Positions 26,101-37,181 of a stretch of 64,000 nt of DNA are shown here, piece by piece. The stretch comes from Flabesymbios commensalis. Lineage: Eukaryota; Annelida; Polychaeta; Terebellida; Flabelligeridae. The notes beneath the pieces were generated by a model that saw only the letters and a program-made list of their open reading frames with translations, did not search any database and was not told the origin of the DNA. How positions within the stretch are numbered: position 1 is the first letter of the stretch; every line of letters begins with the position of its first letter. Where the stretch lies: assembly GCA_964017125.1 (NCBI GenBank), contig CAXHKU010000910.1, positions 1 through 64,000 of the forward strand. The letters are read 5' to 3'. The position numbers and the translations under genes were made by a program.

Positions 26101-29100
26101 TCTATACATCAAATACTCTAGGAGAAATAGGGGCGCAATTTTTAAAAAGTGGAAGAGGATTAAAAATAATATAGTTGAAAGTATTTAAGGAAAAGAATAG
26201 TTTGGGCGGCTTCGCCCAAACTAATAATGCAGTAACTCGACAACGGTTGGGCGTAGAAAAAAACTAAGCACACTTCATGGCAGTAGTTTTCCAAGGGCTT
26301 TTCAGAAATCATACTGATTTTTCTGTATTTTGATTTTATGACGTCATCGTTACGTAATAGCTTCAAACTTGCTCATATAACTCAGTAACGGTTAAAGAAA
26401 TGAGGTTTTCGTAATAGACGTTTACCAGGTACTTTTAGTCAGGCTTCTCAAAAAACAAAGAAAATTGAGGATTGCTCTTTTAGTTTTATCGTTATGACGT
26501 CATCGCGATATTCTACACTTGGCCTTATATCTATAACAAATAATTTTACACAGTTTGCTTGCAACTTGTTTATTTGCGACATTTCCCTAGGCTTTCAGGA
26601 ACACTAATCAAATTGAAGGTAAGTAGTTTATTCGCTGAGTTATGACGTCATGAAGTTCTAATGTATTACCTATGGGAGAAAATCAACGTCCGGTTTCTTG
26701 AAAGCTAACAGCGTCAACGCTCCAAAAACTTGTAGGAATTTGAAGGGTGCCCTAGAGCATGTGTATGTAAAATATGGAGAGGATCGGTTGAAAACTCTAG
26801 GAGATATGAGGTCCTGAAGGTCCAATGTATTACCTATGGGGAAAAATCAACTTCCGGTGTTTTTAAAGCTAAAGTTCTGTAAACTTGTAGATTTTTGTAG
26901 AGTACCCTGGAGAGTTGGCATGTGAAATTTGGAGAGGATCGGATAAAAACTCTGGGAGATATGGCGATTTGAAAATCGCATAATGTATTATGACTGGGAA
27001 AAATGGGACCTTTTACCCAGCATTCCTCAAAATCTGTTAGTCGGATCTGTTATAAAACACATAGCACTTCTTTCTGGTGCCTATCGAATAATGTGGCCAA
27101 GTTTGGTGTCTATACATCAAATACTCTAGGAGAAATAGGGGCGCAATTTTTAAAAAGTGGAAGAGGATTAAAAATAATATAGTTGAAAGTATTTAAGGAA
27201 AAGAATAGTTTGGGCGGCTTCGCCCAAACTAATAATGCAGTAACTCGACAACGGTTGGGCGTAGAAAAAAACTAAGCACACTTCATGGCAGTAGTTTTCC
27301 AAGGGCTTTTCAGAAATCATACTGATTTTTCTGTATTTTGATTTTATGACGTCATCGTTACGTAATAGCTTCAAACTTGCTCATATAACTCAGTAACGGT
27401 TAAAGAAATGAGGTTTTCGTAATAGACGTTTACCAGGTACTTTTAGTCAGGCTTCTCAAAAAACAAAGAAAATTGAGGATTGCTCTTTTAGTTTTATCGT
27501 TATGACGTCATCGCGATATTCTACACTTGGCCTTATATCTATAACAAATAATTTTACACAGTTTGCTTGCAACTTGTTTATTTGCGACATTTCCCTAGGC
27601 TTTCAGGAACACTAATCAAATTGAAGGTAAGTAGTTTATTCGCTGAGTTATGACGTCATGAAGTTCTAATGTATTACCTATGGGAGAAAATCAACGTCCG
27701 GTTTCTTGAAAGCTAACAGCGTCAACGCTCCAAAAACTTGTAGGAATTTGAAGGGTGCCCTAGAGCATGTGTATGTAAAATATGGAGAGGATCGGTTGAA
27801 AACTCTAGGAGATATGAGGTCCTGAAGGTCCAATGTATTACCTATGGGGAAAAATCAACTTCCGGTGTTTTTAAAGCTAAAGTTCTGTAAACTTGTAGAT
27901 TTTTGTAGAGTACCCTGGAGAGTTGGCATGTGAAATTTGGAGAGGATCGGATAAAAACTCTGGGAGATATGGCGATTTGAAAATCGCATAATGTATTATG
28001 ACTGGGAAAAATGGGACCTTTTACCCAGCATTCCTCAAAATCTGTTAGTCGGATCTGTTATAAAACACATAGCACTTCTTTCTGGTGCCTATCGAATAAT
28101 GTGGCCAAGTTTGGTGTCTATACATCAAATACTCTAGGAGAAATAGGGGCGCAATTTTTAAAAAGTGGAAGAGGATTAAAAATAATATAGTTGAAAGTAT
28201 TTAAGGAAAAGAATAGTTTGGGCGGCTTCGCCCAAACTAATAATGCAGTAACTCGACAACGGTTGGGCGTAGAAAAAAACTAAGCACACTTCATGGCAGT
28301 AGTTTTCCAAGGGCTTTTCAGAAATCATACTGATTTTTCTGTATTTTGATTTTATGACGTCATCGTTACGTAATAGCTTCAAACTTGCTCATATAACTCA
28401 GTAACGGTTAAAGAAATGAGGTTTTCGTAATAGACGTTTACCAGGTACTTTTAGTCAGGCTTCTCAAAAAACAAAGAAAATTGAGGATTGCTCTTTTAGT
28501 TTTATCGTTATGACGTCATCGCGATATTCTACACTTGGCCTTATATCTATAACAAATAATTTTACACAGTTTGCTTGCAACTTGTTTATTTGCGACATTT
28601 CCCTAGGCTTTCAGGAACACTAATCAAATTGAAGGTAAGTAGTTTATTCGCTGAGTTATGACGTCATGAAGTTCTAATGTATTACCTATGGGAGAAAATC
28701 AACGTCCGGTTTCTTGAAAGCTAACAGCGTCAACGCTCCAAAAACTTGTAGGAATTTGAAGGGTGCCCTAGAGCATGTGTATGTAAAATATGGAGAGGAT
28801 CGGTTGAAAACTCTAGGAGATATGAGGTCCTGAAGGTCCAATGTATTACCTATGGGGAAAAATCAACTTCCGGTGTTTTTAAAGCTAAAGTTCTGTAAAC
28901 TTGTAGATTTTTGTAGAGTACCCTGGAGAGTTGGCATGTGAAATTTGGAGAGGATCGGATAAAAACTCTGGGAGATATGGCGATTTGAAAATCGCATAAT
29001 GTATTATGACTGGGAAAAATGGGACCTTTTACCCAGCATTCCTCAAAATCTGTTAGTCGGATCTGTTATAAAACACATAGCACTTCTTTCTGGTGCCTAT

Positions 29101-31206
29101 CGAATAATGTGGCCAAGTTTGGTGTCTATACATCAAATACTCTAGGAGAAATAGGGGCGCAATTTTTAAAAAGTGGAAGAGGATTAAAAATAATATAGTT
29201 GAAAGTATTTAAGGAAAAGAATAGTTTGGGCGGCTTCGCCCAAACTAATAATGCAGTAACTCGACAACGGTTGGGCGTAGAAAAAAACTAAGCACACTTC
29301 ATGGCAGTAGTTTTCCAAGGGCTTTTCAGAAATCATACTGATTTTTCTGTATTTTGATTTTATGACGTCATCGTTACGTAATAGCTTCAAACTTGCTCAT
29401 ATAACTCAGTAACGGTTAAAGAAATGAGGTTTTCGTAATAGACGTTTACCAGGTACTTTTAGTCAGGCTTCTCAAAAAACAAAGAAAATTGAGGATTGCT
29501 CTTTTAGTTTTATCGTTATGACGTCATCGCGATATTCTACACTTGGCCTTATATCTATAACAAATAATTTTACACAGTTTGCTTGCAACTTGTTTATTTG
29601 CGACATTTCCCTAGGCTTTCAGGAACACTAATCAAATTGAAGGTAAGTAGTTTATTCGCTGAGTTATGACGTCATGAAGTTCTAATGTATTACCTATGGG
29701 AGAAAATCAACGTCCGGTTTCTTGAAAGCTAACAGCGTCAACGCTCCAAAAACTTGTAGGAATTTGAAGGGTGCCCTAGAGCATGTGTATGTAAAATATG
29801 GAGAGGATCGGTTGAAAACTCTAGGAGATATGAGGTCCTGAAGGTCCAATGTATTACCTATGGGGAAAAATCAACTTCCGGTGTTTTTAAAGCTAAAGTT
29901 CTGTAAACTTGTAGATTTTTGTAGAGTACCCTGGAGAGTTGGCATGTGAAATTTGGAGAGGATCGGATAAAAACTCTGGGAGATATGGCGATTTGAAAAT
30001 CGCATAATGTATTATGACTGGGAAAAATGGGACCTTTTACCCAGCATTCCTCAAAATCTGTTAGTCGGATCTGTTATAAAACACATAGCACTTCTTTCTG
30101 GTGCCTATCGAATAATGTGGCCAAGTTTGGTGTCTATACATCAAATACTCTAGGAGAAATAGGGGCGCAATTTTTAAAAAGTGGAAGAGGATTAAAAATA
30201 ATATAGTTGAAAGTATTTAAGGAAAAGAATAGTTTGGGCGGCTTCGCCCAAACTAATAATGCAGTAACTCGACAACGGTTGGGCGTAGAAAAAAACTAAG
30301 CACACTTCATGGCAGTAGTTTTCCAAGGGCTTTTCAGAAATCATACTGATTTTTCTGTATTTTGATTTTATGACGTCATCGTTACGTAATAGCTTCAAAC
30401 TTGCTCATATAACTCAGTAACGGTTAAAGAAATGAGGTTTTCGTAATAGACGTTTACCAGGTACTTTTAGTCAGGCTTCTCAAAAAACAAAGAAAATTGA
30501 GGATTGCTCTTTTAGTTTTATCGTTATGACGTCATCGCGATATTCTACACTTGGCCTTATATCTATAACAAATAATTTTACACAGTTTGCTTGCAACTTG
30601 TTTATTTGCGACATTTCCCTAGGCTTTCAGGAACACTAATCAAATTGAAGGTAAGTAGTTTATTCGCTGAGTTATGACGTCATGAAGTTCTAATGTATTA
30701 CCTATGGGAGAAAATCAACGTCCGGTTTCTTGAAAGCTAACAGCGTCAACGCTCCAAAAACTTGTAGGAATTTGAAGGGTGCCCTAGAGCATGTGTATGT
30801 AAAATATGGAGAGGATCGGTTGAAAACTCTAGGAGATATGAGGTCCTGAAGGTCCAATGTATTACCTATGGGGAAAAATCAACTTCCGGTGTTTTTAAAG
30901 CTAAAGTTCTGTAAACTTGTAGATTTTTGTAGAGTACCCTGGAGAGTTGGCATGTGAAATTTGGAGAGGATCGGATAAAAACTCTGGGAGATATGGCGAT
31001 TTGAAAATCGCATAATGTATTATGACTGGGAAAAATGGGACCTTTTACCCAGCATTCCTCAAAATCTGTTAGTCGGATCTGTTATAAAACACATAGCACT
31101 TCTTTCTGGTGCCTATCGAATAATGTGGCCAAGTTTGGTGTCTATACATCAAATACTCTAGGAGAAATAGGGGCGCAATTTTTAAAAAGTGGAAGAGGAT
31201 TAAAAA
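11044..31206 (+). repeat. Tandem array, family B (type II), 1,008-bp unit, 20 copies
   Basis: Twenty head-to-tail units of 1,008 bp fill 20,163 bp, which is a whole number of units to within 3 bp. The array opens at the AAT tract and hairpin segment and closes at GGATTAAAAA just before the position where that segment would start again, so both edges are in the same phase. Type II markers are CCCAGCATT, GTCGGATCTG, AATGCAGTAAC and the GAGGTCCTGAAGG word of S4. By my hand count it differs from family A by about 68 substitutions per unit (about 7%), with no net indel outside the AAT tract. Within the array I found only six single-base variants (11,295; 12,400; 17,713; 18,183; 23,119; 24,769), so homogenisation is recent or continuing. 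Confidence 0.97.
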
Positions 31207-31215
31207 CTAGAGGGA

Positions 31216-31236
31216 CCTGTGCCAAGAAGGCACAGG
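31216..31236. other. Right-flank hairpin, spacer 1
   Basis: CCTGTGCC and GGCACAGG form a perfect 8-bp stem around AAGAA, 10 bp after the array ends. AGTTTGGGCG, the left arm of the in-array hairpin, follows at once but without its inverted partner. The same hairpin lies just outside the arrays at 39,629-39,649 and 62,109-62,129. Confidence 0.85.
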
Positions 31237-32023
31237 AAGTTTGGGCGCCTAAAAATGTATCTAGTTTTAAACCACAAAATACTGAGAGATTTAGATTTTG
31301 GTCTACTAACCCTTACCATGCTGAAATATTTTTGCATAAACCATGGATGGGTAAAACAAAAAAAAGGGTAATTTTACATGAAATTAGTGTCCCCGGGAAT
31401 CAAAAGGTCCAGATTTTCAATTAAATATAAAAAGATTTAAAATAAATGGTGCAACTTCATGTTTAAGCATTATTATTTAATACTGTTTAGATAATTTGTA
31501 AAACAATATATGTATATATGGTTTTATTAGAGCTTTATATCATGGAAACGTGCAAAATGGCATGTCCTCAGAGAAAATGCCACTATTTAAAATTTTACTG
31601 TAGGATACAAATACACAATAGAATTTTAATAATTACATGTTATGGCTAGACATTGTTTACTTGAACTAATCAATAATCGAAATTCGACTTAAAATTGATA
31701 TTTATATATATATAACTTTGATGATTATACATGTCCCCACATTTGCACTCTACCCTGTTACCATCATTGGAGCATGTCCCAGCAAGTGACTATTCATAAA
31801 CTAAAATGATATCAAGTGTAGTTTGACACACTGAAGGGCCTTATACAAGTTTTCCACCTTGAAATAATTAATATTGTTGAGTGACAAGTTATTCGAAACA
31901 GGTATTACCAAAACATTAGAAAATATTATTTTGTTTTCACTACTCCGTTCCTAGCATTGTGGATCTAAAAAACGATTTGGTTTTATGCTTGCTGGCCTAG
32001 AACAACTGCTATGGGGACTATTT
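31237..32023 (+). other. AT-rich left part of spacer 1, no gene seen
   Basis: Shared with the other two spacers. Copy 1 has about 75 bp more around 31,645-31,720 and about 20 bp more near 31,930-31,950, the latter containing CACTACTCCG. Repeated ATGTCCCC/ATGTCCTC words occur. The forward ORF that enters from the array ends at 31,424, and its counterpart is disrupted in spacer 3, so I do not call it coding. Confidence 0.7.
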
Positions 32024-32091
32024 GCACCCGTATGATATATCTTTAAATTATTGCACATATATTTTCATTAATCCCAAAAATACTTGTACAT

Positions 32092-32147
32092 TTTACTACT
32101 CCGTTCCACTCTACTCCGTTACCAAGAAAAGGGAACGGAGTAGTAAA
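32092..32147. repeat. Inverted repeat with ACTACTCCGTTCC arms
   Basis: TTTACTACTCCGTTCC at 32,092-32,107 is a perfect 16-bp inverted match to 32,132-32,147. The 24-nt loop contains a further CTACTCCGTTA, and another direct CACTACTCCGTTCC lies near 31,939. Four related words in about 210 bp, one inverted, suggest the end of a small foldback or MITE-like element. No clear target-site duplication was seen. Confidence 0.7.
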
Positions 32148-33320
32148 TTGCCAAATTGTATGGGTTTTACAGTCATAATGATTGATGGTATAGTCTTCTA
32201 AAACATGACCCGTCGTTTTTAAATAAATAAAACACCCATTTATGATCGAATATATCATCACATGTCATTATCATGATCATAATGATTATTATTTTAATTG
32301 TTGTGAAGCATTTAACACTTGTAGGCCTACATCCTGTATTTATCCTGATAAACGCCCTGGGCGTTAATTAGAATACCCCTGAGGCTAGAGCGGAAATGGG
32401 CACTTATTGGTCCAACATTGGGGTGATGTCTCGTGTTAGTTGAAACGACACAACCAGACTAAAAAAATCATCCAAAAGTCAAAATTGTATTTTCACTACT
32501 TGATATGTCCATAATAATTATCATTGGAAGTCTTTTAAATGTTGTGTTGCTGTGGCAACGTAGGAAGTATGTCGAAAACCCCAGTTGTCAGTTATTCCCG
32601 TATTTCTAATTTTGAACATGCATGTCCTAAATTAATTCTCGTCCTTATTTCTCGTTTAAATGGTAAACTCGCAACACAAAATTAAAAACACTTTCGTAAT
32701 TCTAGTCTATGGACCTGTTGACATATTTAAAAGACATATCAACATGATCAAGGAGCCAAAATAAAAATGATGATTTTGGTCTGATGGTGTCGCTTTAAAA
32801 TAAATATATGTCATTTATATAAAGCCTTGCATTGTTATCAAATGGGGGTGGAGGTGTTGCTAAATTCTTTAATAAGTCCATTTATTAAAATTCCAGGCAC
32901 CCCTTTTCTTCAAACCCTGCATCCGCCACTTGTCGTCCAGAACCTCTCACCTCTGCCTGCTGTTGGAGGGAGGGGGGTAACTGTAAATGCTAGAAATAAA
33001 AAAATTAGCCTTGTATTTGTTTTTATATTTTTTTTTCCAGTTATCTTTCCATTTGCATTTTAAAGATATTATGGGGCAAATTCAAGGTAGGTTCTTGGTT
33101 TGGTTACCCACGCCTACGGACAGGGAAGAACGGGTGAATCTCTTTTTTGTTTAATTAACAGAAAATAGACCTACAGGGAATTTTATCAGGTGTTAGATCT
33201 AATGCTCCATTGGCGTGACAAAAGCGATTGGCAGAGGCCACTTAGTCTACTGATAACTAAGAGTAAGTCCGCTCGTCCAGGCAGTCAGTGGTAGTGCCAG
33301 TCGCCCAATGCATGGCGCAA
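32148..33320 (+). other. Unique AT-rich stretch of spacer 1, no gene seen
   Basis: Found only in spacer copy 1. It contains the near-palindrome AACGCCC-T-GGGCGTT at 32,351-32,365, a GTAGGCCTAC palindrome at 32,321-32,330 and a G-rich run near 32,965-32,978. The ORFs present (up to 78 codons) have no motif I recognise and include low-complexity ends. Confidence 0.6.
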
Positions 33321-33321
33321 T

Positions 33322-33416
33322 GCCAGTGTGAGTGTCAGTGACGTGAATGACAGTCACACTCACCACAGACACACTCACAGACTCACAGTCACACACAGTG
33401 TCACTGTCAGTGCCAC
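33322..33416. repeat. GTGAGTGT/ACACTCAC-rich, partly self-complementary block
   Basis: Words of the GTGAGTGTCAGTG kind on the left are followed by CACACTCACCACAGACACAC words on the right, so the block can fold back on itself. It is a degenerate short-period repeat. A nearby 64-codon ORF rich in His, Thr and Ser is only its translation. Confidence 0.6.
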
Positions 33417-33664
33417 ACGCCGGACCAGGGCCGTGGCCTCACTTCATTTTTTTCACGATCTTGATGGTAGGGGAATAATTAACTTGACACAGAGGTCAAA
33501 TTCAATGGATTTACTTTGTTAAGGCACATAATTACAAGGGGGATCGGTAGCATGTAGGCCTAGATGAGGTATTATCGCCCGTAAACTTGTCAAGAACATG
33601 CTCAAATGGTGCTCAGTTAAATTTAAAACCTCTTGGGCCCAAATTTCACTCTTTTTTGGCCATG

Positions 33665-33770
33665 GGTGGCGAAACGTCTCATATAGGGGTTGAAACGTCC
33701 CACATAGGGGGCGAAACGTCTTTCGTGGGTGCGAAACGTCTTACAGGTGGCGAAACGTCTTTAACTGGGG
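33665..33770 (+). repeat. ~21-bp minisatellite with GCGAAACGTC core
   Basis: GAAACGTC starts at 33,671, 33,692, 33,713, 33,733 and 33,752, giving periods of 21, 21, 20 and 19 bp, with a decayed copy near 33,799. The forward frame reads GGETS-like repeats within an 86-codon ORF, but unit length drifts out of multiples of three, which argues against a protein repeat. Confidence 0.8.
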
Positions 33771-33929
33771 CAGGCAGGCTGTCACGGCGACGGGGACGAA
33801 ACGGCTTGAAGATGGATGCGACTCGTCTATGGTGCGAAATGTCATAGGCAGCTGTTCTCCAGCTGACTGTTTCATTGATTTATTCATTCTCCATTAGAAT
33901 TTGCAAATAATTTGTCTTTTAAACTTCCA

Positions 33930-36273
33930 GGTTAACTGGGGGTAGAAAACACTGAAAGACTCGCTGAACACCAGAAGAACAGCTCCAATTGCTGAAGAAA
34001 TGCTACTGTAGTTGAACAAGCACTCGCCAGGCCGTGGGAGTCCTGTTCCTAGATTTATCTGGTGCTATGCGGACTCTCAGGTTAACTGGGGGTACAACTC
34101 ATGATCAGAGAAGAAACAAAGAAGAGAGAGAGGGACTGATCTAAGGGTGTGGACCCCATTAAAGCAAAATAGGCGGGGGGAGTAAAGTAGATATAAAAAT
34201 TAGAAGATGGGAGGGGGTACGGGAGTGGGGAAATAGGTGGATGCTCGCTTCTCCAGGCCCATGGAGGCTTGGAGTCGCTGTAGCCCTGCGGAGCAGGTCA
34301 CCACAGACAGCTACTAATTAGCTGGCAGCGGGTCGATAAGATTCTATAAATATCTCGCCAGGCCGTAGGAGCCCTGCATCCGGTTTTATCTGGTGCTATA
34401 CGAACTCTTGGTTTAACTGGGGGCAACAAGCACTTGCCAGGCCGTGGGAGTCCTGTACCCAGATTTATCCGGTGCTCCAATATCTGAAGAAATAATGCAG
34501 AACTATGAATACAATGTCCAAGAAACATGGGAAACAATTCCTAAGTATGCCAAAGTTAATAGAAGAAGCTGACAAAATTAATTTGATTCTTTCAATAACA
34601 ATAATGAAGCTCAAGCGACATGAACACTTCACATCGATCAGGTGTTATACTGACTCTTGGTCCAATTGGGGGTAACGCAAGCACAGAAAAGAAGCCATTC
34701 AAGCTAAAGCTGATTACTTACTACACCTGAAAACTAAAATAAATTAATATTCTTTCCAACAGCAAGGACCAAATAATTTTACAATTCCAGCAAACAATGA
34801 AGTTCAAGTGACAAGATATAAAGTCGTTCAAGGTAAAGCTGAGTTCTTACAACACCTGAAAAATAAAAATAGACTAATATTCTTATCAGCAACAAAGACC
34901 ACATAATTTTACAAATTCAGCAAACAGTGAAGTTCAAGGAACATGATTATCTCACCAGGCCGTAGGAGCCCTGCTCCCGGATTTGTCTGGTGCTATACGG
35001 ACTCTTGGTTTAACTGGGGGTAACAAGCACTTGCCAGGCCGTGGGAGTCCTGTACCCAGATTTATCCGGTGCTCTAATATCTGAAGAAATAAAGCAGAAC
35101 TATGAATATAATGCCCAAGAAACATGGAAAACAAATTCTAAATAGCATATGCCAAAGTAAACAGAAGAAGCTGACAAAATTAATTCGATTTTTTCAATAA
35201 CAATAATAAACTCAAGCGACATGAACGCATCACATCAATCAGGTGGTATACTGACTCTTGGTCTAATTGGGGGTGACACAAGCACAGATATATGAAGCCA
35301 TTCAAGATAAAGCTGAATATTTACTACACCTGAAAACAAAAATAAATTAATATTCTTTTCAACAACAAGGACCAAATAATTTTGTAAATTCAGCAAACAA
35401 TGAAGTTCAAGTGACAAGGGGTCACAAGCATCCGCCAGGCCGTGGGAGTCCTGTACCCAGATTTATCCGGTGCTCCAATATCTGAAGAAATAAAGGAGAA
35501 CTATAAATATAATACCCAAGAAACATGGAAAACAAATTCTAATTATGCCAAAGTAAACAGAAGAAGCCGACAAAATTAATTTCTTTTCAATAACAATGAT
35601 GAAGCTCAAGCAACATAAATACATCACATTGATCCGTGTTATGCAGACTCTTGGTCTAGCCGGGAGTAACACAAGCACAGATATGAAACCGTCCAAGCTA
35701 AAGCTGAATTCTTACAACACCTGAAAAATAAAAATAGACTAATATTCTTTTCAGCAACAAAGACTAAATAATTTTACAAATTCAAGAAAGAGTGAAGTTC
35801 AAGGAACATGAATATCTCGCCAGGCCGTAGGAGCCCTGCTCACGGATTTGTCTGGTGCTATACGGACTCTTGGTTTAACTAGGGGTAACAAGCACTCGCC
35901 AGGCCGTGGGAGTCCTGTACCCAGATTTATCCGGTGCTCCAATATCTGAAGAAATGGTACTGTAGTTGAACAGCACTCGCCAGGCCGTGGGAGCCCTGTA
36001 CCCAGATTTATCTGGTGCTATGCGGACTCTCAGGTTAACTGGGGGTTAGAAACACTGATAGATGCGCTGAACACCAGAAAAAGAGCTCCAATATCTGAAG
36101 AAATGCTACGGTAGTTGAACAAGCACTCGCCATGCCGTGGGAGTCCTGTACCCAGATTTATCTGGTGCTATGCGGACTCTCAGGTTAACTGGAGGTAGCA
36201 AACACTGATAAGACGTGCTGAACACCAGAAGAAGAGAGAAAAAGAGCTCCAATATTTGAAGAAATGCTACTGT
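33930..36273 (+). repeat. Complex block of GCCAGGCCGTGGGAG-type repeats
   Basis: A motif of ~75 bp (GCCAGGCCGTGGGAGTCCTG, then ATTTATCTGGTGCTATGC, then TTAACTGGGGG) starts near 34,021, 34,351, 34,431, 34,951, 35,027, 35,430, 35,815, 35,891, 35,972 and 36,121. Between the copies lie diverged longer segments with GCTGACAAAATTAATT and CTACACCTGAAAA words, repeated two to four times. Spacers 2 and 3 each have only one copy of the motif. The block looks like local expansion of a dispersed element with nested units. Reverse ORFs that read PRVRIAPD-type peptides come from the motif and are not called as genes. Confidence 0.8.
34011..34350 (+). mobile_element. SINE-like dispersed repeat, copy 1 (~340 bp)
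   Basis: A ~340-bp sequence found four times. It opens GTTGAACAAGCACTCGCC, has a purine-rich middle (GGGAGGGGGTACGGGAG) and a GC-rich part (GTAGCCCTGCGGAGCAGG), and ends GGGTCGATAAGATTCTAT. The ATTCT end resembles pentanucleotide tails of non-LTR-mobilised elements. No Pol III boxes are clear, so the class is uncertain. In this copy the tail is short and runs directly into the next motif of the complex block. Confidence 0.6.
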
Positions 36274-36625
36274 AGTTGAACAAGCACTCGCCAGGCTGTG
36301 GGAGCCCTGTACCCAGATTTATCTGGTGCTATGCGGACTCTCAGGTTAACTGGGGGTACACCTCATGATCAGAGAAGAAACAAAGAAGAGGGAGAGGGAC
36401 TGACCCAAGGGTGTGGACCCCATTAAAGCAAAATAGGCGGGGGGAGTAAAGTAGATATAAAAATTAGAAGGTGGGAGGGGGTACGGGAGTGGGGAAATAG
36501 GTGGATGCTCGCTTCTCCAGGCCCATGGAGGCTTGGAGTCGCTGTAGCCCTGCGGAGCAGGTCACCACAGACAGCTACAAAATTAGCTCGCAGCGGGTCG
36601 ATAAGATTCTATTCTATTCTATTCT
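36274..36625 (+). mobile_element. SINE-like dispersed repeat, copy 2, with (ATTCT)n tail
   Basis: The same ~340-bp element with the longest tail, four ATTCT units ending at 36,625. It marks the right edge of the 4.25 kb present only in spacer 1; from here on spacer 1 matches spacers 2 and 3. A duplication of this element, or recombination between copies, could have produced the presence/absence difference. Confidence 0.65.
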
Positions 36626-36809
36626 GTAACTTGTCTACTGATGTTTGACTATTATCATGCTGGATGCTGACACTTTTTTCAATTTCAATTAACAAATTAT
36701 ATCAGTGCGACACAAATTAGACATTATCACATTTGAATTAATCATTTAATGTTAGTAATAGACTATAACGTTTATAGATAACTTGGGACCTTCTGTAATA
36801 TCGCCCATC

Positions 36810-36838
36810 CACTGTCAGTGTCACTGTGTCTGACAGTG
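36810..36838. other. 9-bp inverted repeat CACTGTCAG, spacer 1
   Basis: CACTGTCAG and CTGACAGTG are perfect arms around an 11-nt loop. The arms are unchanged at 40,858-40,886 and at 63,326-63,360, where the loop is 6 nt longer. Confidence 0.75.
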
Positions 36839-36952
36839 TCATCAACCAAACATTCAATGTCAATGATCAATCAAGTGATTCAAGGTCTCACACAACTAAT
36901 ATTTAACCCCATTCGACTAGTATTTTTTCAACAGATTGTCGTCAGTTGAGCA

Positions 36953-37165
36953 GTGACCTGTTTTAAAGAACGTCGGCGCCTAGTAGGGCCTTTTCATGTC
37001 CTGAAAACATCTGACATTAAACCAATTATGTTATTGTTGGTTTGGCCAATGCTGGGCCAGAGTCAGATACTGTGGTACAAAATCATGCTTGCTTTGTTAG
37101 GCCTAAAACCCTTCATTGATTGGCCTAATGTTTGACTAATGCTGGACAATTTCTAACTCTTAAAA
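36953..37165 (+). repeat. Spacer segment rich in TGGCCA / GCTGGGCCA words
   Basis: Words such as TTTGGCCAATGCTGGGCCAG, GATTGGCCTAATG and AATGCTGGACAAT repeat loosely, and further GCTGGGCCAACATTAAATTGG lies at 37,380-37,400. A 60-67 codon forward ORF runs through this part in all three spacers (36,953; 41,000; 63,465). The non-coding flanks are conserved as strongly as the ORF, so I do not call it a gene. Confidence 0.55.
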
Positions 37166-37181
37166 GATTCGATAATGTTGT

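Noticed and set aside
1-31206. CRISPR array
   Set aside because: The units are ~1 kb with no unique spacers between short repeats, and the context is eukaryotic.
31035-31424. Forward 129-codon ORF crossing from the array into spacer 1
   Set aside because: The counterpart in spacer 2 is shorter (112 codons) and that in spacer 3 ends early after a ~14-bp deletion. Half of it is translated satellite.
33671-33800. Hammerhead ribozyme, suggested by GAAAC and GTC words
   Set aside because: No CTGATGA core lies at the needed distance, and the words belong to the minisatellite.
33587-33847. ORF with GGETS-like peptide repeats
   Set aside because: It is the translation of a minisatellite whose unit length is not kept in multiples of three.
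36953-37135. 60-67 codon ORF repeated in all three spacers
   Set aside because: Adjacent non-coding sequence is just as conserved, it lies in degenerate GGCCA-rich repeat, and it shows no domain I recognise.
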